NCBI GenBank assembly: GCA_028284445.1
Contig: JANQRS010000012.1
Coordinates: forward strand, 62,001 to 126,000
Reading direction: 5' to 3'
Source: Calditrichia bacterium
GTDB taxonomy: Bacteria > Calditrichota > Calditrichia > RBG-13-44-9 > J075
Length of the DNA: 64,000 nucleotides
Of this stretch, positions 44,813 through 52,682 are shown in pieces (the first letter of the stretch is position 1; each line of letters starts with the position of its first letter). The notes under the pieces were generated by a model. The model had not been told where the DNA came from. It worked only from the letters and a program-made list of their open reading frames with translations, and did no database searches. The position numbers were made by a program, and so were the translations under genes.

Positions 44813-45981
44813 AACCCGAGCACTTGATTCAGCCGCTTGATACCGGCTTCTATCCGCTCCGGCGCCTCACCGGCAAAACAGACGCGTATATAGTTAGTAA
44901 ATGCATGCCCAAAATCCTTGCCCGGTGCAATCGATGCCCCGGCATCCAGACACTCCTCAATCACCTGCCAGTAATCGCGCCCTTTCAAATAACTGCTGAT
45001 GTCAAAGAAGAGATAATATGCGCCTTCCGGCTTAAAATGAGTGGCCTTTAGCAACTCACTGGCCATGTCCCGCAATTGAGCGCATTCATTTGTAAAGTCC
45101 GAAAACCATTCTTGCCGGCGCTTCACCGGTTCGACCATCATGTATTGCCCAAGAGTTGACGGGCTATACATTTCGTGGAGTAAAACCTTATTCAGCTGCT
45201 TAATGCTATCGAAAGGCGCGACGACATAGCCCAGCCTAATTCCTGCGAACATGAAGACTTTTGAGAACGTAAAAATTGATAATGTTCGCTTCTGCATTTC
45301 CGGGAAGGAAGCAATCGAATAATGCGGCAGATTATCATAGGTCATCCCATCGTAGGCTTCATCCGACAGCACCCATAGATCATGACGTTTCGCAAAATCA
45401 GCAACGGCTTTCAATTGCGCTTTGGTGAGCACTTTGCCGCTGGGGTTGTTGGGAGAATTCAAATAGATTGCAACCGTTTTTTGACTAACATGTGCCTCAA
45501 GGTCAGTAATAATATCCGCCTGCGGACTGTCATAAAGGCCGATGTAAAATGGCAACTCAACCACTTTGCCGCCCGCCAGGGTAACCATACCGAACACAAA
45601 AGGCCAGGCGGGCGTCAAAACCAGCACTTCATCTCCCGGATCAATCAGGCTCATCAGGCTAACATTAAGCGCATTCGAGGCGCCAGCGGTCATCATGATC
45701 TCATCCGCGTTAATATCCAGCGCATTGTCAGAGCGAAGCTTTTCTACAAGCTGCTCTCGCAAGCTGAGGACACCACGGGTATTACAATAGCGATTAAAAT
45801 CGGGGTAATCTTTCACAAAGCGATCAGCAATCGGCAATTCATATGGCGGCCGGCGATAGCTATCTCCGATATGTAAGCGGATCAAATGATCCCCCATTGC
45901 CGTCATTTTCGGGAGAAACTTCTCAAAGACAGACCCGGACAATGCGTTCACCTTTTGCGAAAAATTCGGAAATTTTGGCAT
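44809..45981 (-). CDS. PLP-dependent class I/II aminotransferase
   Basis: The 390-residue fold-type I enzyme has the PLP lysine in FTFSKVFMFAGIRLGY (Lys241). Asn179 is in LNSPNNPSGKV, Asp207 and Tyr210 in LSDEAYDGM, and the arginine in IRVCFAG near the C-terminus. The family covers aspartate, aromatic and other aminotransferases; the substrate cannot be read from the sequence. It is the last gene of a leftward operon with CYTH and rdgB (42-base gap) and overlaps the convergent membrane-protein gene by four bases. Confidence 0.92.
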   Translation of the reverse strand: MPKFPNFSQKVNALSGSVFEKFLPKMTAMGDHLIRLHIGDSYRRPPYELPIADRFVKDYPDFNRYCNTRGVLSLREQLVEKLRSDNALDINADEIMMTAGASNALNVSLMSLIDPGDEVLVLTPAWPFVFGMVTLAGGKVVELPFYIGLYDSPQADIITDLEAHVSQKTVAIYLNSPNNPSGKVLTKAQLKAVADFAKRHDLWVLSDEAYDGMTYDNLPHYSIASFPEMQKRTLSIFTFSKVFMFAGIRLGYVVAPFDSIKQLNKVLLHEMYSPSTLGQYMMVEPVKRRQEWFSDFTNECAQLRDMASELLKATHFKPEGAYYLFFDISSYLKGRDYWQVIEECLDAGASIAPGKDFGHAFTNYIRVCFAGEAPERIEAGIKRLNQVLGF

Positions 45982-46023
45982 GGCCTTTTCCTTTTGCTAA
46001 TCAGCAATTTTTATCGATTGCTA

Positions 46024-46626
46024 TTATCCAATCAGATCTTGCAAAACATCCCTCGCTTGCCGGAATGCCAATGCGCGATGACTAATACGATTTTTTTCTT
46101 TGCTGCTCATTTCTGCGAAGGTGATTTCATGGCCATCAGGTACAAAAATCGGATCATAACCAAACCCGCCACCACCATATAATTGCTCAGTGATATGACC
46201 GCGAATAACACCTTCAACGACATGTTCAGCTCCGTCGCCAACAATGGCAACCACCGAGCGAAAACCAGCCGTCCTCTGCTCAATGGGAACTCCTGCCAGG
46301 GCATCCAACAATTTAGTATTATTCAGATCATGGCGATGTCCGGGACCGGCATAGCGGGCAGAATAAATGCCGGGAGCACCATCAAGTGCATCGACTTCCA
46401 GGCCGGAGTCATCAGCCATCGTTAATTTGCCGGTGATATTATATAGGGTTCGTGCTTTAAGCAGGGCATTCTCGACGAAGGTTTCACCGGTCTCTTCAAC
46501 ATCTGGAATTTCCGGGAAGTCCAGCGCTGTCAGCATGTTCAGCGGGAGATCCTTAAGAATGATGCGCACTTCCTCGACCTTATGCTGATTACGTGTGGCA
46601 AACAGTACTTCTGGCAATTCAGTCAT
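46024..46626 (-). CDS. rdgB: XTP/dITP pyrophosphatase (RdgB/HAM1)
   Basis: The 200-residue enzyme removes non-canonical purine nucleotides by hydrolysing dITP/XTP to monophosphates. Diagnostic blocks are VLFATRNQHKVEEVRIIL, MADDSGLEVDALDGAPGIYSARYAG, GGGGFGYDPIFVPDG and KNRISHRALAFRQ. The length is typical. Its ATG overlaps the CYTH stop codon (ATGA), so the two are translated together. Confidence 0.96.
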   Translation of the reverse strand: MTELPEVLFATRNQHKVEEVRIILKDLPLNMLTALDFPEIPDVEETGETFVENALLKARTLYNITGKLTMADDSGLEVDALDGAPGIYSARYAGPGHRHDLNNTKLLDALAGVPIEQRTAGFRSVVAIVGDGAEHVVEGVIRGHITEQLYGGGGFGYDPIFVPDGHEITFAEMSSKEKNRISHRALAFRQARDVLQDLIG

Positions 46627-47141
46627 GATTTTTTATCCAATAAGAGGTTCATGTAGCCAGCCGACTGCACAGATCCGAGCAAATCAGCCACAATTTCGAA
46701 TGCCTCTTCGAAGTGGCGCTGCGCTATTTCTTCATCGTGTCTCTCATCGACAACTGACTCTAACTCAAGGAAGGCACCGAGTTCTTCAACAAAATCCAGG
46801 TGAACGCGCACGTTCTTGTAGAGATACAATTCGCGCTGTTTCCTGACGCGAATCAGTTCGCCGTGACGCTCCGTTAATTCTTGAATTGTCTCGTCTACAT
46901 TTTCCACATGTGTTAACGTGTAGTTGCTGGGACGCGGCACGGGACTGTCGTGGCGATGATAGGCGATCAAATGAGGCACTTTTTCGTCTTCAAGGCGGAG
47001 CTTGAGACGCCCGTTTTCAACCTTAAAGTAGATATCTTCCTGCTGGTGACGGTATTCAAAGGCTGCCACGGTGTGATCTTCGAGCCGTTGTCTAAGTGGT
47101 TCCAGGGTATTTACTCGGTACTTGATTTCGATATTTTTCAA
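46623..47141 (-). CDS. CYTH-domain protein (class IV adenylate cyclase-like)
   Basis: The 172-residue protein begins MKNIEIKYRV, the typical opening beta strand of CYTH proteins, and continues with QQEDIYFKVENGRLKLRLE, RKQRELYLYKNVRVHLDFV and LGAFLELESVV. The alternating charged strands form a triphosphate tunnel. Members hydrolyse triphosphates, make cAMP or act on thiamine triphosphate; the activity here is open. A TTG start at 47141, with AGGGA six bases upstream, is preferred. An in-frame ATG at 47183 would add 14 residues before the domain. It is co-translated with rdgB, which suits a nucleotide-metabolism role. Confidence 0.85.
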   Translation of the reverse strand: MKNIEIKYRVNTLEPLRQRLEDHTVAAFEYRHQQEDIYFKVENGRLKLRLEDEKVPHLIAYHRHDSPVPRPSNYTLTHVENVDETIQELTERHGELIRVRKQRELYLYKNVRVHLDFVEELGAFLELESVVDERHDEEIAQRHFEEAFEIVADLLGSVQSAGYMNLLLDKKS

Positions 47142-47300
47142 GAGGCTTCCCTGATTATGTGTGATCCTAAAATAAGCAACCACTAAAAATCAGGCAATAG
47201 TAAAAGCGGTGTTTTGGAGACGGGTCTTTGCAACTCAACAAAGAGGATTCTCGGCAACTCCCGGCAAACTGGAGGCATGTAAGAATTGCCGTTCAATATT

Positions 47301-48017
47301 TCATTTAGCAACGGTCGGAGCGCTTCCCGCCCTGCGTGGTTTTACCACAATCTTTTGAACAAGGGAGCGGCTTCCGCTGCGCAACTCGCAGAGGTAATTG
47401 CCCGGTTCCAGCGGTCGCTTTGCCAGGTCGCGGGCTTCAAAATGGATCTGATGCAGTCCACCGGCGAGACGTCCCTTATAGATACTTCGTACTTTGCGTC
47501 CGCCAAGTGTAAAGAGGGTCATTTGCACAAAAGATTCCTCCGGGAGCAAGAATCGCAACAACGCCCCTTCCGTAACCGGATTGGGGTGAATTGGAAAAAA
47601 CTTGAAAGCGGTTGTGCCATAACGGCTCGTGGGAATGTTGATCATCGATGGCGCTAATGTCACCGATAATGAATCCCAGGCCGGCTCGGCCAATTGATAT
47701 CCTACAATGACCTTATATTTGCCGGGATTGGGCGCTTTGAGAACAATATCTTTACCGGCTGCGACTTCCTGAAAATCTACCATCTTGCCATCTGAACTGA
47801 GCAATTCAGCGCTAATCGCGGACTCTTTGGCGGTAAATTGCGGCAGCACCTTCACGCGAAGATTATCCTGCTTTTTCAGGCTCATAAAACCGGGTTTATA
47901 AGTGTGACAACCCGATCCAGCACATCCCTGTTTGCTGATCTTATACTGAACATCACTTAGCATCCCCAGCGACAATATGCCAGCGACGATGACCAGTATA
48001 GTCATCCTTAATCTCAT
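47301..48017 (-). CDS. Secreted protein with CX4CH motif and Por-type C-terminal sorting domain
   Basis: In this 238-residue protein a signal peptide (about residues 1-22) is followed by GCAGSGCHTYKPGF, placing Cys32, Cys37 and His38 in a CX4CH arrangement. This resembles an atypical c-type haem attachment site, or a metal site, at the mature N-terminus. A beta-sandwich region covers 45-140. Residues 148-235 are a sorting domain (FFPIHPNPVTEGALLRFLLPEES, then LFTLGGRKVRSIYKG, then LEPGNYLCEL) like that of the large secreted protein. GAGGAG lies eight bases before the ATG. Its role is unknown, and haem binding is inference. Confidence 0.75.
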   Translation of the reverse strand: MRLRMTILVIVAGILSLGMLSDVQYKISKQGCAGSGCHTYKPGFMSLKKQDNLRVKVLPQFTAKESAISAELLSSDGKMVDFQEVAAGKDIVLKAPNPGKYKVIVGYQLAEPAWDSLSVTLAPSMINIPTSRYGTTAFKFFPIHPNPVTEGALLRFLLPEESFVQMTLFTLGGRKVRSIYKGRLAGGLHQIHFEARDLAKRPLEPGNYLCELRSGSRSLVQKIVVKPRRAGSAPTVAK

Positions 48018-48231
48018 TTGTACCGCTCCTCAATAAGGTTTAACTTCCATTGTTCTCAAAAAGCATACCACAAACATAGAGCCCGGAAATCTTTACATTC
48101 GTACTTTAAAGCACGAATAGCGATGTAAAAAATATTCACAGATAATTTTTTGCTTTGATTTCCCTCCAATAATACTATATATTTTGCGCTCGTATTTTGG
48201 ATTTTGATGCGAGGCACATTGGGTATTTTTT

Positions 48232-48305
48232 CGGGGCGTGGCGCAGTCTGGTAGCGCACCTGGTTTGGGACCAGGGGGCCGCTGGTTCGAATCCAGTCGC
48301 CCCGA
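48232..48305 (+). tRNA. tRNA-Pro (anticodon TGG)
   Basis: The acceptor arms CGGGGCG / CGCCCCG pair fully. The anticodon stem is CCTGG / CCAGG with loop TTTGGGA (anticodon TGG). The T-arm has GGTTCGAATCC. CCA is not encoded. First gene of a five-tRNA cluster. Confidence 0.97.
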
Positions 48306-48317
48306 CAGAGCCGAACG

Positions 48318-48390
48318 GCTCCCTTAGCTCAATGGATAGAGCAGCAGCCTTCTAAGCTGTTGGTTGGAGGTTCGAATCCTCCAGGGAGCG
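48318..48390 (+). tRNA. tRNA-Arg (anticodon TCT)
   Basis: The acceptor GCTCCCT pairs with AGGGAGC. The D-arm is GCTC / GAGC. The anticodon stem GCAGC / GCTGT (one G-U) carries loop CTTCTAA (anticodon TCT). The T-arm GGAGG / CCTCC encloses TTCGAAT. CCA is not encoded. Confidence 0.97.
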
Positions 48391-48486
48391 CGACTTTTTC
48401 AGAAGCTGATCTAGAATTTGCGGTAAAAATCTGCGAGTTGAGAAGATCTAAAGTGCTGAGAATATCGATCGTTTGATATGATTTAT

Positions 48487-48561
48487 GGTGGGTGTAGCTC
48501 AGTTGGTTAGAGCACCAGGTTGTGGCCCTGGGGGTCGGGGGTTCAAATCCCCTCACTCACC
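48487..48561 (+). tRNA. tRNA-His (anticodon GTG)
   Basis: The acceptor GTGGGTG pairs with CACTCAC (one G-U). An extra G at 48487 faces C73 at 48561, the G-1:C73 pair specific to tRNA-His. The anticodon stem CCAGG / CCTGG has loop TTGTGGC (anticodon GTG). CCA is not encoded. Confidence 0.97.
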
Positions 48562-48628
48562 CAAAAAGAAGTAATTTTTCATTTGCATTTTGGCAAATTG
48601 CGTTTTTAATTTATGGCCGTGTTTGGTT

Positions 48629-48700
48629 GCTCCCATCGTCTAGTGGTTAGGACTCTGGCCTTTCACGCCGGCAACAGGGGTTCGAATCCCCTTGGGAGTA
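48629..48700 (+). tRNA. tRNA-Glu (anticodon TTC), copy 1
   Basis: The acceptor GCTCCCA pairs with TGGGAGT (G-U at the first pair). The anticodon stem CTGGC / GCCGG has loop CTTTCAC (anticodon TTC). The T-arm is GGGGTTCGAATCCCC. A terminator follows directly. It differs from copy 2 in the D-loop and the last acceptor base. Confidence 0.97.
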
Positions 48701-48702
48701 CG

Positions 48703-48742
48703 AGAAAGGCCGTCATTGAACGATGACGGCCTTTTCTTTTTT
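48703..48742 (+). terminator. Terminator between the two tRNA-Glu genes
   Basis: The perfect 12-base stem AAAGGCCGTCAT / ATGACGGCCTTT has a 6-base loop and is followed by a T-rich run (TCTTTTTT). It ends the Pro-Arg-His-Glu transcript, so the second tRNA-Glu probably has its own promoter. Confidence 0.93.
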
Positions 48743-48810
48743 ATATCACAACGCAAATCAAGTCGTTCAGGCATTATTCTTGCGTCAGAGAATTTAATTG
48801 TTTATCTGTT

Positions 48811-48883
48811 GCTCCCATCGTCTAGAGGCCTAGGACTCTGGCCTTTCACGCCGGCAACAGGGGTTCGAATCCCCTTGGGAGCG
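48811..48883 (+). tRNA. tRNA-Glu (anticodon TTC), copy 2
   Basis: The acceptor GCTCCCA / TGGGAGC pairs fully. The anticodon arm and T-arm are identical to copy 1. The D-loop reads TAGAGGCCTAGG where copy 1 has TAGTGGTTAGG, one base longer. CCA is not encoded. It is followed by its own terminator. Confidence 0.97.
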
Positions 48884-48896
48884 CAAGCTTATCTTG

Positions 48897-48942
48897 TTAG
48901 AGCGGGAATTGTCAATAATGGACGGCCCGCTCTTTTATTTTT
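48897..48942 (+). terminator. Terminator after the second tRNA-Glu
   Basis: AGAGCGGG (48899-48906) pairs with CCCGCTCT (48926-48933) around a 19-base loop and is followed by TTTATTTTT. Confidence 0.8.
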
Positions 48943-48975
48943 GAATCAGGAATTTGCTTCGGTGTACTAGCGGCA

Positions 48976-48996
48976 AGCGCCCCCGATGGGAGCGCT
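48976..48996 (-). repeat. GC-rich hairpin at the end of the chemotaxis locus
   Basis: Read leftward, AGCGCTCCC pairs with GGGGGCGCT (one U-G) around a 3-base ATC loop. It lies 45 bases beyond the cheX stop codon. There is no T tract, so it may be an mRNA 3'-end structure, not an intrinsic terminator. Confidence 0.4.
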
Positions 48997-49040
48997 GGTT
49001 AGAATAGTGTGAGACTACTGCTGTATGCATAGAACTGGCT

Positions 49041-49529
49041 TTAGTTTGCAACTTGCTGATGGGTCGAATATGACACAAAAACCTTTCCCTCATCGAGTTC
49101 ACAACCGAAAATCTGTGTATTGTCTGCATCACTCTGCTGCGCATCATCTCCGAGCAGCCCATATTCCGGAACGTTCATATCTATCTCCGGTGAATCTGAG
49201 GCGATTTTTCGTAAAAAGCTACCGGTTAAGGTATTCAGAAATTCACACAGCAAATCAATAACGCGCGGATCTTCTGACTCACTGACCTCTTCACCGAGCG
49301 TTGCCGAACAGAGCGCCCGAGCCAAATCGGATTGCGCCAACAATTTGATGCTCACTGCAACCGGAGAGTGGATTTCAATCTCAGTCCAGATCGTGTCGGC
49401 TGGCAAATCCGGCAATTCATCAAGCAATTCAAATTCCTCGACTTCGATAAATGCCATCAGTTCGAAAGACTCTGAAATCGCTTCTCGCATAAAGGACTGA
49501 ACAGTCTCGATTTGATATTCTTCTACCAT
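49041..49529 (-). CDS. cheX: CheX/CheC-family CheY-phosphatase-like protein
   Basis: The 162-residue protein has the CheC/CheX fold pattern and the phosphatase motif ExxN in DLLCEFLNTLTGSFLRK (residues about 91-107). An N-terminal helix (FMREAISESFELMAFIEVEE) precedes the sheet. CheX dephosphorylates CheY-P and ends the signal. It has only one clear ExxN site, as in CheX; CheC usually has two. It overlaps cheY by seven bases, which matches a CheY-directed role. CheC is the main alternative. Confidence 0.8.
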   Translation of the reverse strand: MVEEYQIETVQSFMREAISESFELMAFIEVEEFELLDELPDLPADTIWTEIEIHSPVAVSIKLLAQSDLARALCSATLGEEVSESEDPRVIDLLCEFLNTLTGSFLRKIASDSPEIDMNVPEYGLLGDDAQQSDADNTQIFGCELDEGKVFVSYSTHQQVAN

Positions 49530-49915
49530 AGGACATCCTCTCCAGTTTTGAATTCCGATAAGTATTGACAGATTTCAGGCATTGAGACAGGCTTGCCAAA
49601 AATAGCTGTGGCGCCTTCTGCCATTAGCTCCGAACTCAGCGATTCGGTCCCGATACTGGAAACAACGATGACATACGCATCACAGGTTTCATGATCGGCT
49701 TTAAGCTTGTTTAATAGTTCTCTGCCTCCCATAACAGGCATGTTCAAATCTGTAAACACCAGGTCGCATTCGAAGTCCTTGAGAACATCAAGGGCTTCCT
49801 GGCCATTTGCGGCTTCTTTAATTTCTACATCATCAAAACCGACAACTGTAATAATTCGTCGGATAAGCGAGCGTGCAACCTGGGAGTCATCTACGATGAG
49901 GATACTATTTATCAT
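49523..49915 (-). CDS. cheY: Chemotaxis response regulator CheY
   Basis: The 130-residue single-domain receiver begins INSILIVDDSQVARSLIRR with the acidic pair Asp9/Asp10. The phosphorylation site is Asp56 in FTDLNMPVMGG, and Lys108 lies in FGKPVS. There is no output domain, so phospho-CheY acts by binding a target such as a motility motor, which is not encoded here. It lies between cheD (81-base gap) and cheX (overlapping). Confidence 0.93.
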   Translation of the reverse strand: MINSILIVDDSQVARSLIRRIITVVGFDDVEIKEAANGQEALDVLKDFECDLVFTDLNMPVMGGRELLNKLKADHETCDAYVIVVSSIGTESLSSELMAEGATAIFGKPVSMPEICQYLSEFKTGEDVLW

Positions 49916-49996
49916 TTTTATTCTCCATAAACTGTCGTTTATAGTGGCATTTCTCGGTAGCCAAAAGGCAACTCATTCTTATGATGAACCGGCTTC

Positions 49997-50485
49997 CTAA
50001 AGCGTCCATTCTGTCTTTCCTGGTGTTGAAACAAATATTTTTCCGGTGTCCAAGTCCAATCTAACGCGCCGGCTAAAATCCTTTGCAACCTCTTCCTTCG
50101 CCGGTACCAGGCGATTTTTCCAAAGCTGTTTACGAACAGCCAGGATATTTCGCTTACCAATATTAAATTGGCCATTCTCATCAAGAATCTTGGCGCCGCC
50201 TGTGAGCTTAACAATGAGCTCGGTCGGTTTGGTTACGCCGCGATTTTTGAATTCGTGAATCAAATGCTTTACAGCTGTATCAGCAAAGTAGCCCGGCAGA
50301 TTCTTGTACGACGATTGCTGCGTTGAAAGATTGGACTCCGGAAGGGCGACATGCGCAATACCCATTGTCCTGATTTTCGGGGCCAAAAAAATCAACCCCA
50401 CACAAGACCCCAAAACGGTGTGAATCATGGTGCCTGGCTCACTGGATATTCCTGTTTCTCCGATACCAACAAATATTTTTTTCAT
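49997..50485 (-). CDS. cheD: Chemoreceptor glutamine deamidase CheD
   Basis: The 162-residue protein has the catalytic cysteine in TVLGSCVGL (Cys28), the histidine in IAHVALP (His45) and LTGGAKIL downstream, the CheD hallmarks. It deamidates glutamines in chemoreceptors and, in systems with CheC, is inhibited or controlled by it. Its ATG overlaps the cheB stop by four bases (ATGA). Confidence 0.95.
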   Translation of the reverse strand: MKKIFVGIGETGISSEPGTMIHTVLGSCVGLIFLAPKIRTMGIAHVALPESNLSTQQSSYKNLPGYFADTAVKHLIHEFKNRGVTKPTELIVKLTGGAKILDENGQFNIGKRNILAVRKQLWKNRLVPAKEEVAKDFSRRVRLDLDTGKIFVSTPGKTEWTL

Positions 50486-51528
50486 TTCACATCCTGTATA
50501 AGATCTCGTAATACATTTGGGATCTCAGGCAAAGGAACCAACCGTTCGGCGCCGCCGCGAGCATATGCCACTTTCGGCATGCCGAAAACGACGCTCGTTG
50601 CTTCATCCTGGGCAAGTGTTCTCGCACCTGATTTTCTCATTTCAACCATGCCGTCGGCACCATCAGATCCCATCCCGGTTAGCATGACGCCGATTGCATT
50701 TTTACCGGCACATTTAGCAACCGATCGAAAGAGCACTTCGACCGAAGGCTTATGTCCGCAAACTCGTTCGGCATCCACACATTGAACGCGGTACACCCCG
50801 CCGGAACGAATCAGCTTCACGTGCATGCCGCCCGGCGCAATTAAGGCTGTTCCCGTCATTACCCGGTCGCCCGAGGATGCCTCTTTTACGTCAATTGCCG
50901 ATAGAGAATCGAGACGTTCTGCAAAACGCTTGGTGAAGCCCGGCGGCATGTGTTGAACAATAACGATACCGGGTGAGTTAACCGGAAGACGGGCGAGCAC
51001 GTCTGCCAGCGCTTCGGTGCCACCGGTAGATGCCCCGATGGCAATAACTTTGTCAGTGGATTCGGCCAGGGAATGTATTTTGACAGGCGGCAACGCCTTA
51101 CCGGCACCGCTACGCTGTTTCCAACCGCTTAAATCAACCTTTGCAGCAACCTTGACTTTTTGCTGAAGATCTGAAATCATGCCGCGTATGCCGTTGGCGA
51201 TATCAATTGTCGGCTTAGTGACAAAATCTACTGCTCCGCAAGCCAGGGCATCCAGAGTTGTGGTAGCGCCCTTACGGGTCAGAGAACTGACCATCACAAC
51301 CGGCATCGGGTGCTGAGGCATCAATTTCCGCAAGAACTCGAGGCCATCCATGCGCGGCATTTCGACATCCAAAGTCAGCACGTCCGGTTCTAACTGAACT
51401 ATCTTGTCGCGAGCGATATATGGATCGGAAGCCGTCCCAACGACGCGGATCTCCGGATCAAGCTCGAGGCCCTTCTTGATAACATTACGAGCCAATGCCG
51501 AATCGTCAACGATGAGCACGTTTATCAT
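50482..51528 (-). CDS. cheB: Chemotaxis methylesterase/deamidase CheB
   Basis: The 348-residue protein has a receiver domain (residues 1-110) with phospho-acceptor Asp54 in TLDVEMPRMDG. After a linker comes the methylesterase with catalytic Ser167 (IGASTGG), His193 (VQHMPPGFT) and Asp289 (MTGMGSDGADG). It removes methyl groups from receptors when phosphorylated by CheA. Its start codon shares one base with the cheR stop (TAATG), so the methylation and demethylation enzymes are translated together. Confidence 0.97.
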   Translation of the reverse strand: MINVLIVDDSALARNVIKKGLELDPEIRVVGTASDPYIARDKIVQLEPDVLTLDVEMPRMDGLEFLRKLMPQHPMPVVMVSSLTRKGATTTLDALACGAVDFVTKPTIDIANGIRGMISDLQQKVKVAAKVDLSGWKQRSGAGKALPPVKIHSLAESTDKVIAIGASTGGTEALADVLARLPVNSPGIVIVQHMPPGFTKRFAERLDSLSAIDVKEASSGDRVMTGTALIAPGGMHVKLIRSGGVYRVQCVDAERVCGHKPSVEVLFRSVAKCAGKNAIGVMLTGMGSDGADGMVEMRKSGARTLAQDEATSVVFGMPKVAYARGGAERLVPLPEIPNVLRDLIQDVK

Positions 51529-52385
51529 TAGGCTCCCCTTTGATATATAGCTGGCGCGACATAGTTGTAGGGACTATCGCCACGTCGCAGTGACTCGGAA
51601 TGGCCGATAAAGAAGTAACCGCCAGGCGCAGTAAATCGGTGAAATCTGTTTACCAGTTCCGCACGGTCATTTTCGTTAAAATAGATCATCACATTGCGGC
51701 AGAAAATGCTCTGAAAGGTTTGTTTGAAGGGGAAATTCTTGCGCATCAAATTCAGCCGCCGGAACATGATGAGATCTTTCAGAGATTGATTGACGCGCCA
51801 CTGGCTGCTATTAAGTTTTTGAAAATATTTGGACCGCCAATGGTCCGGGAGCCTGGAAATATTTGCATCTTCATAGATACCGGAGGAGGCGATTTCAAGG
51901 ACCTTATTCGAAATGTCTGTGGCCAGTATGGCAATTTCCCAGTCGCGTGCCTGGTTACCCAGGAATTCCAGAATCAGTATAGCCAATGTGTAAGCCTCTT
52001 CTCCCGATGAGCATCCGGCACACCAAATTCTCATCTGCCGTTGATGCTGCTGTTTCAAGCGATTGACTATGTTCGGCAATACCTTATTTGAGAAAAAGTT
52101 GAAATGTTCATTCTCCCGGTAAAAGAATGTGTGGTTCGTTGAGAAGTGATCAATGAGCAATCCCAGCAGTTCACCGGTTGTATCAGCAACAACAGCCTGA
52201 TAGAACTCGTCGAAACTATTAAAACGCTCTTTCTTGAAAATTTTGTGCAGGCGAGAGGAGATCAATGCCTCTTTATCTTCGCTGAGGGTAATGCCGAATT
52301 TTCGGTGCACAAATTCTCCGATCTGCTTGCATTCTTCTTTGGAGAATTTGATAGTTGTATTGCCAACAAACGTGTCACTATTCAT
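51528..52385 (-). CDS. cheR: Chemoreceptor methyltransferase CheR
   Basis: The 285-residue S-adenosylmethionine-dependent enzyme methylates receptor glutamates. The N-terminal helical domain (residues about 15-85) is followed by FSTNHTFFYRENEHF, RIWCAGCSSGEEAYTLAILILE (the SAM-binding loop) and ILATDISNKVLEIA. IFCRNVMIYFNENDRAELVNRF and GGYFFIGHSESL close the domain. It has the inserted beta-subdomain region expected for pentapeptide-binding CheR. That is relevant because both adjacent receptors end in an aromatic-xx-aromatic pentapeptide. Confidence 0.96.
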   Translation of the reverse strand: MNSDTFVGNTTIKFSKEECKQIGEFVHRKFGITLSEDKEALISSRLHKIFKKERFNSFDEFYQAVVADTTGELLGLLIDHFSTNHTFFYRENEHFNFFSNKVLPNIVNRLKQQHQRQMRIWCAGCSSGEEAYTLAILILEFLGNQARDWEIAILATDISNKVLEIASSGIYEDANISRLPDHWRSKYFQKLNSSQWRVNQSLKDLIMFRRLNLMRKNFPFKQTFQSIFCRNVMIYFNENDRAELVNRFHRFTAPGGYFFIGHSESLRRGDSPYNYVAPAIYQRGA

Positions 52386-52510
52386 AATCTGCTTTCATCC
52401 TTGAAAATTATGACCAGTCCTTTAACCTCTCCCCTTTCCCTGTTGTCGCCCATAACTCGGCGACCTTTAACACATGCCGGTAATTAAGTAATTGTTCTTA
52501 TTAAACGACA

Positions 52511-52591
52511 CAGCATCTGCCATGTCCGAATACTTCTAACGGGCATGACAGATGCTGCATAGGTGGATTCCCGCCAAATACATGCGGGAAT
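52511..52591. repeat. REP-like palindromic pair between cheR and the receptor gene
   Basis: The first hairpin pairs CAGCATCTGCCATGTCCG (52511-52528) with CGGGCATGACAGATGCTG (52540-52557), an 18-base stem with one mismatch and one wobble. A second hairpin, ATTCCCGC (52567-52574) / GCGGGAAT (52584-52591), sits in the context GGATTCCCGCC...GCGGGAATGAC, which resembles dispersed REP-type repeats seen in many bacterial genomes. It falls inside the 297-base gap in the otherwise tight chemotaxis gene run. Confidence 0.6.
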
Positions 52592-52682
52592 GACAATGTG
52601 TCGAATAGACAACTTCGCTTACATGATTGTAAATCAAATAGAGCATTCAGTACTTATCAAGCTCTGCATGAGTCCAAGCTAG

